Assembly (NCBI GenBank): GCA_964523405.1
Contig: CAZGAQ010000003.1
Span: 62,001 to 126,000, forward strand
DNA: 64,000 nt
From: CAZGAQ01 sp964523405
GTDB lineage: Bacteria > Planctomycetota > Phycisphaerae > UBA1845 > Fen-1342
Reading direction: 5' to 3'
Part shown: in pieces, positions 35,966 through 43,865 of the stretch
Position numbering within the stretch: the first letter of the stretch is position 1
How the letters are laid out: every line of letters begins with the position of its first letter
Notes under the pieces: generated by a model
Seen by the model: only the letters and a program-made list of their open reading frames with translations
The model's database searches: none
What the model was told of the DNA's origin: nothing
Position numbers and translations under genes: made by a program

Positions 35966-35986
35966 CCTCCCCCTTCCAGGGGGAGG
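35966..35986. repeat. Short hairpin repeat, CCTCTCCCT family, copy 2
   Basis: Stem CCTCCCCCT / AGGGGGAGG with a TCC loop, followed by GCAGGGTGGGGGT; the base change relative to copy 1 (14115) is compensated on the other arm. Confidence 0.6.
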
Positions 35987-36171
35987 GCAGGGTGGGGGTC
36001 TCCTCCACTCGCCCGACCGCCTTGACCGGCCGCATCCCTCCGACACCGGCTCGCCCCGCCCCCCAGGCCGCTTCAGCGGCCTTCCCGCCTCCACCGATCC
36101 CCGCCCCATTTCGCAATTCGCAATCGCCCCTCCCTTCCTTCGCCGTGTAAATCCCGTGCGGGCGTGCCCAA

Positions 36172-36330
36172 GCCCGCCACCCTCCGCCAACCCCCCGCCC
36201 CCCACCAAGAATCCACCCCACAACCTCGTCCCCGCGCCATACTCCTCCTTGGACGAGACCGGCCCCAGCGGGAGGAACTCACCATGCCGCGCGGCACAGC
36301 ACCCGCGAAACGTCGCCGCCGCCCTCCCCC
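36172..36330 (+). repeat. Duplicated ~160-bp module, copy A
   Basis: Direct repeat of 37157-37318, roughly three-quarters identical by eye, 985 bp away. Shared in order: a Pro-rich-like C tract, CATACT (36238-36243), GAGACCGGCCCCA, GGGAGGA, then ATGCC-CGCGGCACAGCACC. The distance from CATACT to the ATG is the same in both (41 bp). Confidence 0.65.
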
Positions 36331-36373
36331 TCTCGCCCTCGACGTCCTCGGGAGGAAATGGGACCCGGACTGA
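36284..36373 (+). CDS. Possible 29-residue open frame in module copy A
   Basis: Begins MPRGTAPAKRRRRPPPLALD and stops at 36371-36373. A strong GGGAGGA lies 8 bases upstream. The first nine residues (MPRGTAPAK) are the same as in copy B at 37269, after which the frames diverge, so this may be the preserved 5' end of a gene that was duplicated and then lost. Arg/Pro-rich. Whether it is translated is unknown. Confidence 0.25.
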   Translation: MPRGTAPAKRRRRPPPLALDVLGRKWDPD

Positions 36374-36495
36374 CTTCCAGTGATTGGCCGGCATCGCCCG
36401 CATCGGGGCCTCCGCATCGTCGCGCCGAATCTGGCAGATCGTCGTGAATGCCCCCAGCGAATTGACGGGGTCGGCACAACGAGGGGAGGGTGCTG

Positions 36496-36501
36496 TACAA
36501 T
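36496..36501 (+). promoter_or_regulatory. Probable -10 box for the 36548 gene
   Basis: TACAAT 46 bp before the ATG at 36548. Confidence 0.35.
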
Positions 36502-36547
36502 GGCCAACCACGGCCCGCCGGTGTAGCCAGGCGAGGTCAGATGGGAA

Positions 36548-37144
36548 ATGTCGGTGACATGGTATGCCATGCGGCGGAAGCCCTTCAACTTCGCGAGCGC
36601 ACTCTCGCTGTTGCTGTGTGTGGCGACGGTCGTGATGTGGTTCAGGAGCTACAGCGGCGGTGACGTCTTTTCGAAGATCGGTCCCCGCGGGCTCGAAATC
36701 ACCTCAGATCGCGGGTGGGTTTGGCTCTGGTTCTACCGCGGGTTTCCTGAATCTCTGCCCTGGCGCTGGCTATCGGGAGGCAACAGCCAGCGCTATTGGG
36801 CGCTGCAGGCGTACGAGTACTCGGGCGAGGCCGGCCGGGTGAGCCATTACGGGATCATCCGGGCGGGCAAAGGCGTCACTTACTACCGCCAGACCGCCGC
36901 TCCACAGGGACCGCAGACGGCGGCGTGGTGGATCGTCGGCAGCGTGCCTCATTGGCTCATCGCGTTATTGACGGCCGTTGTACCCGCGCTTTGGCTGCGA
37001 ATCGCTTACCAGCGCGCCCGCGTCCGCCAGCAAATGCGGCACGGCCATTGCCTCACATGCGGCTACGACTTGACCGGCAACGTCAGCGGCAGGTGCCCCG
37101 AGTGCGGAACGGCAGTCCCGCTCGCGCCAAGAGCGACCGAGTGA
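36548..37144 (+). CDS. Membrane protein with C-terminal zinc ribbon
   Basis: 198 residues. An N-terminal helix (about 14-30), a middle domain rich in Trp and Tyr (WVWLWFYRGFPESLPWRWLS), a second helix (about 130-152, WLIALLTAVVPALWLRIAY) and a C-terminal ribbon CLTCGYDLTGNVSGRCPECG. It is related in layout to the protein at 14248. Function unknown. The ATG at 36548 has a poorly placed GAGG; an alternative ATG at 36569 (MRRKPFN) starts just before the first helix. It stands between the two copies of a duplicated module. Confidence 0.7.
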   Translation: MSVTWYAMRRKPFNFASALSLLLCVATVVMWFRSYSGGDVFSKIGPRGLEITSDRGWVWLWFYRGFPESLPWRWLSGGNSQRYWALQAYEYSGEAGRVSHYGIIRAGKGVTYYRQTAAPQGPQTAAWWIVGSVPHWLIALLTAVVPALWLRIAYQRARVRQQMRHGHCLTCGYDLTGNVSGRCPECGTAVPLAPRATE

Positions 37145-37156
37145 GACGCCGCCCCC

Positions 37157-37318
37157 GCCCGCCACACTCCGCCAATCCTGCGCACCCCGCCGAGAATCCG
37201 CCCCTCCGCCCCGTCCGCGCGCCATACTCCTCTCAGGATGAGACCGGCCCCACCGGGAGGAGCTCACGATGCCACGCGGCACAGCACCCGCGAAACACCG
37301 CCGCCGGCGCCCTCCCCC
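37157..37318 (+). repeat. Duplicated ~160-bp module, copy B
   Basis: Partner of 36172-36330. CATACT is at 37223-37228, GGGAGGA at 37255-37261 and ATG at 37269. Confidence 0.65.
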
Positions 37319-37463
37319 CTGCCCTCACCCCAAGCATCATCAAGCATCAACCTTCAGGCAAACACCCGAAGATTGCCAACTAGGCAGCGCGCAACAAGAA
37401 ACTCTTGGCAACCTTCCCCTCCCATCCCGCGAACCGCGCACGATGCGCCCCTCAATCCCTTGA
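37269..37463 (+). CDS. Possible 64-residue open frame in module copy B
   Basis: Begins MPRGTAPAKHRRRR with a strong GGGAGGA upstream and runs on through the repeat region as low-complexity sequence. Only the first nine residues match copy A. Coding status is doubtful. Confidence 0.2.
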   Translation: MPRGTAPAKHRRRRPPPCPHPKHHQASTFRQTPEDCQLGSAQQETLGNLPLPSREPRTMRPSIP

Positions 37464-37500
37464 TCCCTCAGTCCCTCAATCCCTGCTTGGCAACCTTCCC
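37404..37500. repeat. 15-bp direct repeats flanking an 8-bp tandem array
   Basis: CTTGGCAACCTTCCC occurs at 37404-37418 and 37486-37500. Between them, 37449-37488 is five units of the CCCTCAAT type (CCCTCAAT, CCCTTGAT, CCCTCAGT, CCCTCAAT, CCCTGCTT). It looks like slippage-derived sequence. Confidence 0.6.
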
Positions 37501-37578
37501 ACCCCCCGCCGCCGCCCACGCCCCGTTTGTACCTTTTCACGTTCGCACGTTTGCACGCGACGCCGCCAGGCACCCCCC

Positions 37579-40431
37579 CTACCGCCACCGCACCACCCGC
37601 GCCCGCGCCGCCACACTGAATCGGCTCTCCAGCCCCTGCGCCGCCTCAATTTCGTCCGCCGCCGCCGCCAGCAGCGGACCCGCCGCCGCCCGATCCCCCT
37701 GCCGCGCCAGACACTCCCCCAGATCGCTCCGCGCCAGCGCCAGCCGCCAATGCCCGCCCGGCAGCTCCGCCGCCAGCAACTCCGTCCCGCGCTCCAGGCT
37801 TTCCCGTGCCTCTGCCAGCCGCCCCAGCCCAAGTTGCACATGCCCCAGCACGCACCACGCCTGCCCCAGCGCCGCTCCCCGCTGCTCCGGCGCCAGCCGT
37901 TGCCGCATCGCCAGCGCCCGCCGCGCCACCTCCAGCGCTTCCTCCTCCCGCTGCGCCGTCGCCATCCGCCGCTGTGCCGCTTCGAGCGCCCCGGCCTCGC
38001 GCTGCCCGACCGCTTCGTGGTTGACTCCGGCATTGTCCTGCCCCACCGCTCCGGCCGCATCGCTCAGCGTACACGCCAGGTGCGTCAGCACCGCGGCCAC
38101 GTCCGCGTGGTCCCGCTCTCTGCCGTGGATCTCCGTCAACAGCTCGAGCGCCCGCCGCTCCAGTCGCTCGGCCTCCTCAAACGCCCCCTCCGCGTGCAGC
38201 GCCAACGCCAGATTGACGACGCTCACCGCCACCAGTCGATGCCGCGGCCCGTGCACCTCCTCCCGCAGTCGCAGGTTCTCCCGCAGCACCTCCGCCGCCG
38301 CCGCATACTGCCCCGTCTCCAGCAGATGCAGCCCCCACTCGTTGCGACTCACCAGCGTGTCCGCGTGCTGTGTCCCGCACACCCGTTCGCGAATTTGCAG
38401 CGCCTCCGCCAAGAGCGGCCCCGCCTCCGCGTACCGCCCCAGCTTGTTCAGCACCGAGCCCAGGCTCGCCAGCGTTGCGGCCACATGCGTGTTCTGCCGA
38501 TCCGGGTACAGCCGCAGCCGAATGTCCAGCGCCGCCCGAAACGCCCGCTCCGCCTCCGCGTACTGCCCCCGCACGTAGTGCAGATGCGCCAGGTCGTTCA
38601 GCGTCTCCGCCACGGCCGGATGGTCCGACCCGCACACCTTCCGCCGCAGTTCCAGCGCAGCGGCGTAACGGGCCGCGGCCTCGTCGTAGTCCCCGCGATC
38701 CTTGGCGAGCCACCCGAGGTTGTTCAGCGTCTCCGCGACCGGTGCGCTCGCCGCCCCGCACGTCCGCTCCCGCACTCGCAGCGCCGCCTCGTAATACTGC
38801 CGCGCCGCCTCGTACTCCCCCTGCCGGTGCAACACCAGCGCCAGCGCGTGCATCGTCTCCGCCGTCTCCGCGTGCTCTTCGCCCAGCTCCCGGCGCCGCA
38901 GCGTCAGCGCCTGCTCCAGTTGCCCCCGCGCCTCCTCCGGCAACGACAGCTCCAGGTACGCCAATCCCAGCGCCTGATGTACCGTCGCCTGCTCCAGCGG
39001 ATACCCCGCCAACTCCTCCGCCACGCGACCGGCCGCATAGTCGCACAGATCACGCCGTTCCACCGTCGCGCGTTTGGCGATGTCCGGCGTCGCGAAGCCG
39101 AAGTTCCGCACAAAGAACTGCCCCACGCGCGCCGCTCGCTCGCGCTGCGTGGCCATCTGCACCAGGTATACCGTCGTCGTGACGAGCAGCGCCACAACGG
39201 CGACCGCGCTAACACTCGCCACCGCTCGATGCCGCCGCACCCACCGCGCCACCCGCCGCGCCGGCCCGCTCGGCCGCGCCACAATCGCCTCGTCCGCCAG
39301 ATACCGCCGCAGGTCCGCTGCCAGTTCCCCCGCCGTCGCATACCGCCCCCCCGGCACCTTCTCCAGCGCCTTCAGCAGTATCGCATCCACATCGCGATCC
39401 AGCCCGGCGCGCAGCGTCGCCGGCCGCGGCGGTTCCGCCTGCGCGATGCGCTGCAGCACCTCCAGGAGCGGCCCTTCCACGCGACACGGCAAATCCCCGG
39501 TCAGCAACTCGTATCCAAGCGCACCAAGCGAGTACACGTCGCTCCGCACGCTGAGTTGCTCCGCGTCACCGCGCGCTTGCTCCGGCGCCATGTACGCCAG
39601 CGTCCCCACCAGTTGCCCCGGCTGCGTCACCGAATGCCCCGCTGCCTGCCCCGCTCCCGGCTCCAGCGTCCGCGCCAGCCCGAAGTCCAGCAGGTGCACC
39701 CCGCCCGCCGCATCCAGCAGCACGTTGGATGGCTTCAGATCGCGGTGCAGCACGCCGCGCTGGTGGGCGTAATCGACCGCCTCCGCCACCGTCGCCAGCA
39801 CCTCCAGAACCGCCCGCACCGGTGCCTGCCCCGGCGGCAGCGCGACATTCAACGGCCGCCCGTCCACGTACTCCATCACGTAGTAGTAGTGCCCCCGATC
39901 GATGCCCGAATCGATGACCGCCACCACGTGCGGATGCTGCAGCCGCGCGACCAGCTCCACCTCCCGCTCGAACCGCCGCCGTCCCGCCTCCGTCTGCTCC
40001 GTGGCCGACAGGAACTTCACCGCGACGCGCCGGCCCGTGCTCCGCTGGTACGCCTCGTACACGACCCCCATCCCCCCGCGGCCCAGCACATCGATGAGGT
40101 CGTAGCCCTCCAACTCGGGGAACTCCGACCCCACCACCCCCGCGGACGCGCCACCCCAAACCGCCGCGTCGCCCGCTGCGGCGACGGTCGCCGCCGCAGC
40201 CTCGCCGCGCGCGCTCACCGTGCGCGTCAGGCCCGCCACCCCGCCTGGCGTGCGCGAGCACCGCACAATCTCCGTCAACACCGCCGTCCGCAGCCGTACG
40301 CGGGCACTGTCGTCGCCACCCGCATTCGGCGGCCCGAGCACGTCGTCGACCGAGACGCGCTGCCCGGCCTGCCGCGCCGCGAAAAAGCGCTCGACCAGCC
40401 GCGTGACCTCCGGTGGTGCCTGACGCGCCAT
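37579..40431 (-). CDS. Hanks-type Ser/Thr protein kinase with TPR sensor domain
   Basis: 950 residues. The cytosolic kinase domain (about 110-380) is complete: glycine loop GRGGMGVV (117-124), Lys139, HRDLKPSN (229-236), DFGL (249-252) and the MAPEQ activation-segment end. One membrane helix (about 403-425) is followed by tandem tetratricopeptide repeats to about residue 930 (e.g. AETMHALALVLHRQGEYEAA and AETLNNLGWLAKDRGDYDEA). This planctomycete-type architecture puts the TPRs outside the membrane. It is divergent from a sigma factor gene, 69 bp apart, and the pair probably forms a signalling unit. GAGGG lies about 8 bases before the ATG. Confidence 0.9.
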   Translation of the reverse strand: MARQAPPEVTRLVERFFAARQAGQRVSVDDVLGPPNAGGDDSARVRLRTAVLTEIVRCSRTPGGVAGLTRTVSARGEAAAATVAAAGDAAVWGGASAGVVGSEFPELEGYDLIDVLGRGGMGVVYEAYQRSTGRRVAVKFLSATEQTEAGRRRFEREVELVARLQHPHVVAVIDSGIDRGHYYYVMEYVDGRPLNVALPPGQAPVRAVLEVLATVAEAVDYAHQRGVLHRDLKPSNVLLDAAGGVHLLDFGLARTLEPGAGQAAGHSVTQPGQLVGTLAYMAPEQARGDAEQLSVRSDVYSLGALGYELLTGDLPCRVEGPLLEVLQRIAQAEPPRPATLRAGLDRDVDAILLKALEKVPGGRYATAGELAADLRRYLADEAIVARPSGPARRVARWVRRHRAVASVSAVAVVALLVTTTVYLVQMATQRERAARVGQFFVRNFGFATPDIAKRATVERRDLCDYAAGRVAEELAGYPLEQATVHQALGLAYLELSLPEEARGQLEQALTLRRRELGEEHAETAETMHALALVLHRQGEYEAARQYYEAALRVRERTCGAASAPVAETLNNLGWLAKDRGDYDEAAARYAAALELRRKVCGSDHPAVAETLNDLAHLHYVRGQYAEAERAFRAALDIRLRLYPDRQNTHVAATLASLGSVLNKLGRYAEAGPLLAEALQIRERVCGTQHADTLVSRNEWGLHLLETGQYAAAAEVLRENLRLREEVHGPRHRLVAVSVVNLALALHAEGAFEEAERLERRALELLTEIHGRERDHADVAAVLTHLACTLSDAAGAVGQDNAGVNHEAVGQREAGALEAAQRRMATAQREEEALEVARRALAMRQRLAPEQRGAALGQAWCVLGHVQLGLGRLAEARESLERGTELLAAELPGGHWRLALARSDLGECLARQGDRAAAGPLLAAAADEIEAAQGLESRFSVAARARVVRWR

Positions 40432-40461
40432 GAGCGGCCCTCAGCCCGACGGCGTCCGGAC

Positions 40462-40491
40462 ATGACAAACCGCCGCCGGGCTTCTATTCTA
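40462..40491. promoter_or_regulatory. Overlapping divergent promoters between kinase and sigma genes
   Basis: Plus strand: ATGACA (40462-40467), 17 bases, TATTCT (40485-40490), 10 bases before the sigma factor ATG, giving an almost leaderless mRNA. Minus strand: TAGAAT at 40491-40486, giving a leader of about 50 bases for the kinase. The two -10 boxes share the same seven bases, so the promoters would exclude each other. Confidence 0.45.
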
Positions 40492-40500
40492 CCCCTTGCC

Positions 40501-41172
40501 ATGTCACCCGCGAACGCCGACGCACGCGATCCGCAGACCATGACCACCTGGTGCCAGCAGGCCGCCGCCGGCGACGCGGACGCCCTCGCGCAGCTCCTTT
40601 GGGCCCATCACGCGCGCCTGCTCGGCTTCGCCCGCCGCAAGATCGGCGTGGACTGGCAAGGCAAGATCGAGCCCGAGGACCTGCTGCAGGAAGCGTACAT
40701 CGATATCTTCCAGGCTATCCGCGACTTCACGTGCAGCGACGGCGAAGCCTTCTACCACTGGGCCACGCGCATCATCGATCACCGCTTCATCGACCAGGTC
40801 CGCCACTGGCGCCGCCGCAAGCGCGACGCCGCCCGTGAGGTCCACGCCGCCCACGGTGGCGCCGACGCCGCCGGCACGAGCACCGCCGGCACGCAGGCCC
40901 TCCTCGCTCGCTGCCGTCCCGACCTCGTCACACCCAGCGTCGCCTTGCGCCAACAGGACGCCGCTGCCGCCCTCATGAGCGGCATCGCCCAGTTGCCCGA
41001 GGACTACCGCGTCGTCGTGCAGCGCCTCTACCTGCGGCAGGAGCCGCTTGCCGCCGTCGCCGCCGACCTCGGCCGCTCCGAGGACGCCGTCCGCCGCCTC
41101 GCCGGCCGCGCCCTGGAGCGGCTCACCAGCTATCTTGGCCGGGCCTCACGGTACCTCAGCTCGCACGCGTGA
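40501..41172 (+). CDS. Sigma-70 family (ECF-type) RNA polymerase sigma factor
   Basis: 223 residues. Region 2 (about 20-100) has LLGFARRKIGVDWQGKIEPE followed by DLLQEAYIDIFQAI, and region 4 (about 160-215) has LPEDYRVVVQRLYLRQEPLA and the helix-turn-helix DLGRSEDAVRRLAGRALERL. Planctomycetes have many such ECF factors next to Ser/Thr kinases, and this one is divergent from the kinase at 37579. No anti-sigma factor is adjacent, so phosphorylation by the kinase could be the control, which is inference. The ATG at 40501 follows a -10 box by 10 bases with no Shine-Dalgarno. Confidence 0.88.
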   Translation: MSPANADARDPQTMTTWCQQAAAGDADALAQLLWAHHARLLGFARRKIGVDWQGKIEPEDLLQEAYIDIFQAIRDFTCSDGEAFYHWATRIIDHRFIDQVRHWRRRKRDAAREVHAAHGGADAAGTSTAGTQALLARCRPDLVTPSVALRQQDAAAALMSGIAQLPEDYRVVVQRLYLRQEPLAAVAADLGRSEDAVRRLAGRALERLTSYLGRASRYLSSHA

Positions 41173-41545
41173 GCCCTGGTGGCCGCCGCGCGGGCAAGCC
41201 CGCCCGGCGACCAGACGGGTAAGCGACGAGTGCGGCCAATTCCGGCGCGCCCCGATCACAATTTCCCATTCTTCCCCTTTCTCTTGGCGCGCCGCGCCGG
41301 TCTCGCACGCACCTGACGCGGGCCCGCGTGTGGGTCGTGCAGCGAGCGCGGCCCGGGCAAGTTCGGACCGGCGTGCCCTGCAATCAGGCGTCCCCACCTG
41401 ACGTTGGCCCGACTCCGCGCCACGTCCCCCCGTAGCGTCAGGCCGGAGCCTGCCCCGAACGACGGTGAGGGGTGCCCGCTTTCAGCGCCCCAGGGGCCTC
41501 CACGCGCCCCGCACCACGCGCCCACTTCCCCACCTCCCCACTTCG
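41173..41545. other. Gene-free stretch between convergent genes
   Basis: 373 bases where the sigma factor and the solute-binding protein genes converge. One dispersed palindrome (41431-41452) is present; no terminator with a T run was found. Confidence 0.5.
41431..41452 (-). repeat. Dispersed palindromic repeat (minus orientation)
   Basis: Read on the minus strand it is CAGGC-TCCG-GCCTG followed by ACGCTACG, the same tail as the plus-strand copies at 14875, 21024 and 22319. Confidence 0.55.
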
Positions 41546-42958
41546 TTACCGCCGCACCGCCGGTAACCCCCGCGCCGCCCGGTCCCGATCGATGATCTGG
41601 TGCGTTTCCCGCACCGCGTCCCGCAGCGCCTGCCGCGGCGTCTTGTCCCCCCGGACCGCCTCCACCAGCGCCCGCGCTACCTTCAGCTCCAGATCCGCCT
41701 CGTACAGCGCCGCCGGGATGAACCCGATCGGCCGCCCCGTCTCCGGGTCCACGCCCGTCACCGCCTGCAGCCACGCCGCCCGGTCGGCGAACTTGGCCCG
41801 CGGCATCGGCGGTACCACTACCTCCCCACGCGCATCGACCAGCCCCGTCGTCTGCTTGAACTCAGCGCTGTTGACCACCGACAGCAGCGCCGGCGGCGCC
41901 ACCCGCAGCTTGTTCCAGTACTGCAGCGCCTGCTCCCGTCGCGTCAGCCATTTCACCATCTGCCACGCCATCTCCTTGTTCTGGCTATGCGCGCTGATCG
42001 ACCACAGCACCGACCCGCTCACAATGGCCCGGTCGCGGTGGTGCGGCAGCGGCGCGATGGCGAAGTCCAGCTTGGGGCTCTCCTTCTCCAGGTTCGGCGC
42101 CCGCCAGCTCCCATCGAGCAAAATGGCCAGCTTGCCCACTTTGAACAGGTCATCCGGCCCGCTCGCCGTCTCGGCCATCTCGATCGAGCGCAGCGGCGAG
42201 TTCTTCGGGATCAGCGCCACCAGGAATTCCAGCGCCTCCACGCCCGCGTCCGAATCGACCAGCGCGGTCGTCTGTGCCTCATCCCACATCTGCCCACCGG
42301 CCTGCGCGAGAAATGCCAGGAACGGCCAGGCCCACAACTCGAACGACACGCCGTACTGCAGAATCTCGCCGCTCGGCGCCGTGATCGTCAGCAATTCGTG
42401 TGCCCGCCGCAGGTCTTCCCACGTCCAGTTGGCATTAGGATACCCGAGCGGCGCGTCCGGATGATCCCGGTCATACTCGTCAAAGATGCGTTTGTTGTAG
42501 TACACGCCATACTGGGCATTGTCCGACGGCAGCCCGTAGCGCTGCCCCCCCACTTCCAGCGTCTGCCAGACGTTGGGAAAGAAGTCCGCCTGCTCAGCCC
42601 GCGTCAGCCCCACATTCGGATCGTGGATGAACCGGTCGAGCGGTTCCAGCATCCCCTTGGCGACCATGCCGTGGTAGTAGTTGATCGGCGTGCGCATCAC
42701 GTCCGCGCCACGCCCCACCGCGTGCCACGCCTCGTACTTCGGCCCCACGTCGAAGTACCGCTGGTACTGCACGGTCAGCCCCGGATGCGCCCGCTCAAAC
42801 CCGCGCGCGTACACGTCGCGGAACAGCGCGTCCTCAAACGGCATCCCCCAGGTCGTCATCAGCAGACGCCGGTGCGGATCCTCCACGCAGCGCGTCGGAA
42901 TCACCAGCGCTGCGCTGGCGACAATCAGCAGCCCCAGGATGAGATGACTAGTTCGCAT
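41546..42958 (-). CDS. Sugar ABC transporter substrate-binding protein
   Basis: 470 residues of the extracellular solute-binding protein family 1 (maltose/multiple-sugar type). A signal peptide (MRTSHLILGLLIVASAALVI) precedes LMTTWGMPFEDALFRDVYAR, the QRYGLPSDNAQYGVYYNKRI hinge segment, WTWEDLRRAHELLT and GKLAILLDGSWRAPNL, all typical of family-1 binding proteins. It captures a sugar in the periplasm and hands it to the two permeases encoded upstream in the operon (14-bp gap). The lipobox is poor, so it may be soluble or anchored by an uncleaved helix. No ATPase (MalK type) gene is in the operon; these systems often share one. Confidence 0.9.
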   Translation of the reverse strand: MRTSHLILGLLIVASAALVIPTRCVEDPHRRLLMTTWGMPFEDALFRDVYARGFERAHPGLTVQYQRYFDVGPKYEAWHAVGRGADVMRTPINYYHGMVAKGMLEPLDRFIHDPNVGLTRAEQADFFPNVWQTLEVGGQRYGLPSDNAQYGVYYNKRIFDEYDRDHPDAPLGYPNANWTWEDLRRAHELLTITAPSGEILQYGVSFELWAWPFLAFLAQAGGQMWDEAQTTALVDSDAGVEALEFLVALIPKNSPLRSIEMAETASGPDDLFKVGKLAILLDGSWRAPNLEKESPKLDFAIAPLPHHRDRAIVSGSVLWSISAHSQNKEMAWQMVKWLTRREQALQYWNKLRVAPPALLSVVNSAEFKQTTGLVDARGEVVVPPMPRAKFADRAAWLQAVTGVDPETGRPIGFIPAALYEADLELKVARALVEAVRGDKTPRQALRDAVRETHQIIDRDRAARGLPAVRR

Positions 42959-42971
42959 CGGCGGCGGCGCC

Positions 42972-43865
42972 TCACTCCTTCACGCCCGTCAGCGCAATGC
43001 CCCGCACGAACGCACGCTGAAATACCAGGAACACCACGATCATCGGCAGCGTCACGATCGTCGCCGCCGCCATCTGCACCGGCCACGAGTCGACGTACAT
43101 CCCCGCCGCCAGCTCCGCCACCGCCAGGGGCAGCGTGTAGCACGCGTACGAATCCACCACGACCAAGGGCCAGAAGAACGAGTTCCACGTCCCCATGAAC
43201 GTGAAGATCGCCAAGGCTCCCAGCGCCGGCTGCACGATCGGCACGACCACCGTCCCGTACAGCTCGAAGTCCGTCATCCCGTCGATGCGGCCGGCCTCCA
43301 GCAGGCTGTCGGGCACGCTGCTGATCGCCTGGCGCATGTAGAAAATGCCGAAGGCGCTCGCCAGGAACGGCACGATCAGCGCCTGGTAGTGATCCACGTA
43401 CCCCACCCACACGCACAGGATGTACGCGAAGATGAAGTACACCTGGTACGGCAACAGCATCGTGGCCAGCAGGAGCCCGAACGTCACGCGCCGCCCCGCG
43501 AACCGCAGCTTCGCGAACGCAAAGCCCGCCAGCCCATTGTGCACCAGCGACAGCAGGGTGACCGCAACGGCGACCAGGATGCTGTTCCCGTAGAACTGCC
43601 CCAGCCGCGCGATCCGCCACGCGTCCGCGTAGTTGCGCCATTGCCACTGCCACGGCCAGCCCCCCGGCAGCCAGTGTACTTCCGCCTTGCCCGCGCCCGC
43701 CTGGCCCGGCGTCCCGCCCGCGGCAACACCGATCGCCTCGGTGCGCGTCTTAAGCGAAGTCGAGGCCATCCACGCGAAAGGCACGAGCATCGTCGCACCG
43801 AGCGCGTACACAGCGACGTGCACGAGCACGCGCACCGCAAGCGGCGGCTGGCCGAGGGGGTTCAT
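42972..43865 (-). CDS. Sugar ABC transporter permease (MalG type)
   Basis: 297 residues with six predicted membrane helices and the cytosolic EAA loop DSLLEAGRIDGMTDFELYGT VVVP near residues 195-218, which docks with the ATPase. It resembles the MalG/LacG class by its late position and length. The ATG at 43865 overlaps the stop of the other permease (ATGA, 43862-43865) and has GGGAGGG about 9 bases upstream. A start at 43889 would overlap more. The N-terminus shows a large periplasmic insertion (about residues 45-90) with GGTPGQAGAGKAEVHWLPGG. Confidence 0.92.
   Translation of the reverse strand: MNPLGQPPLAVRVLVHVAVYALGATMLVPFAWMASTSLKTRTEAIGVAAGGTPGQAGAGKAEVHWLPGGWPWQWQWRNYADAWRIARLGQFYGNSILVAVAVTLLSLVHNGLAGFAFAKLRFAGRRVTFGLLLATMLLPYQVYFIFAYILCVWVGYVDHYQALIVPFLASAFGIFYMRQAISSVPDSLLEAGRIDGMTDFELYGTVVVPIVQPALGALAIFTFMGTWNSFFWPLVVVDSYACYTLPLAVAELAAGMYVDSWPVQMAAATIVTLPMIVVFLVFQRAFVRGIALTGVKE

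Larger units (their letters stand above)
35809..36547. other. Gene-free stretch with hairpins and module copy A
   Basis: 739 bases after the peptidase. Contents are a 6-bp hairpin GGGGCG-TGA-CGCCCC (35818-35832, no T run), the CCTCTCCCT-family hairpin (35966-35986), copy A of a duplicated module (36172-36330) with a tiny open frame, and the -10 box at 36496. Confidence 0.5.
37145..37578. other. Gene-free stretch with module copy B and tandem repeats
   Basis: 434 bases. It holds module copy B (37157-37318), a pair of 15-bp direct repeats CTTGGCAACCTTCCC (37404-37418 and 37486-37500) and an 8-bp tandem repeat between them. Confidence 0.5.

Noticed and set aside
37405..41172. 1255-codon plus-strand frame covering the kinase and sigma genes
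   Set aside because: Only its last 223 codons (from 40501) are a real sigma factor; the rest is antisense to a clear kinase gene.
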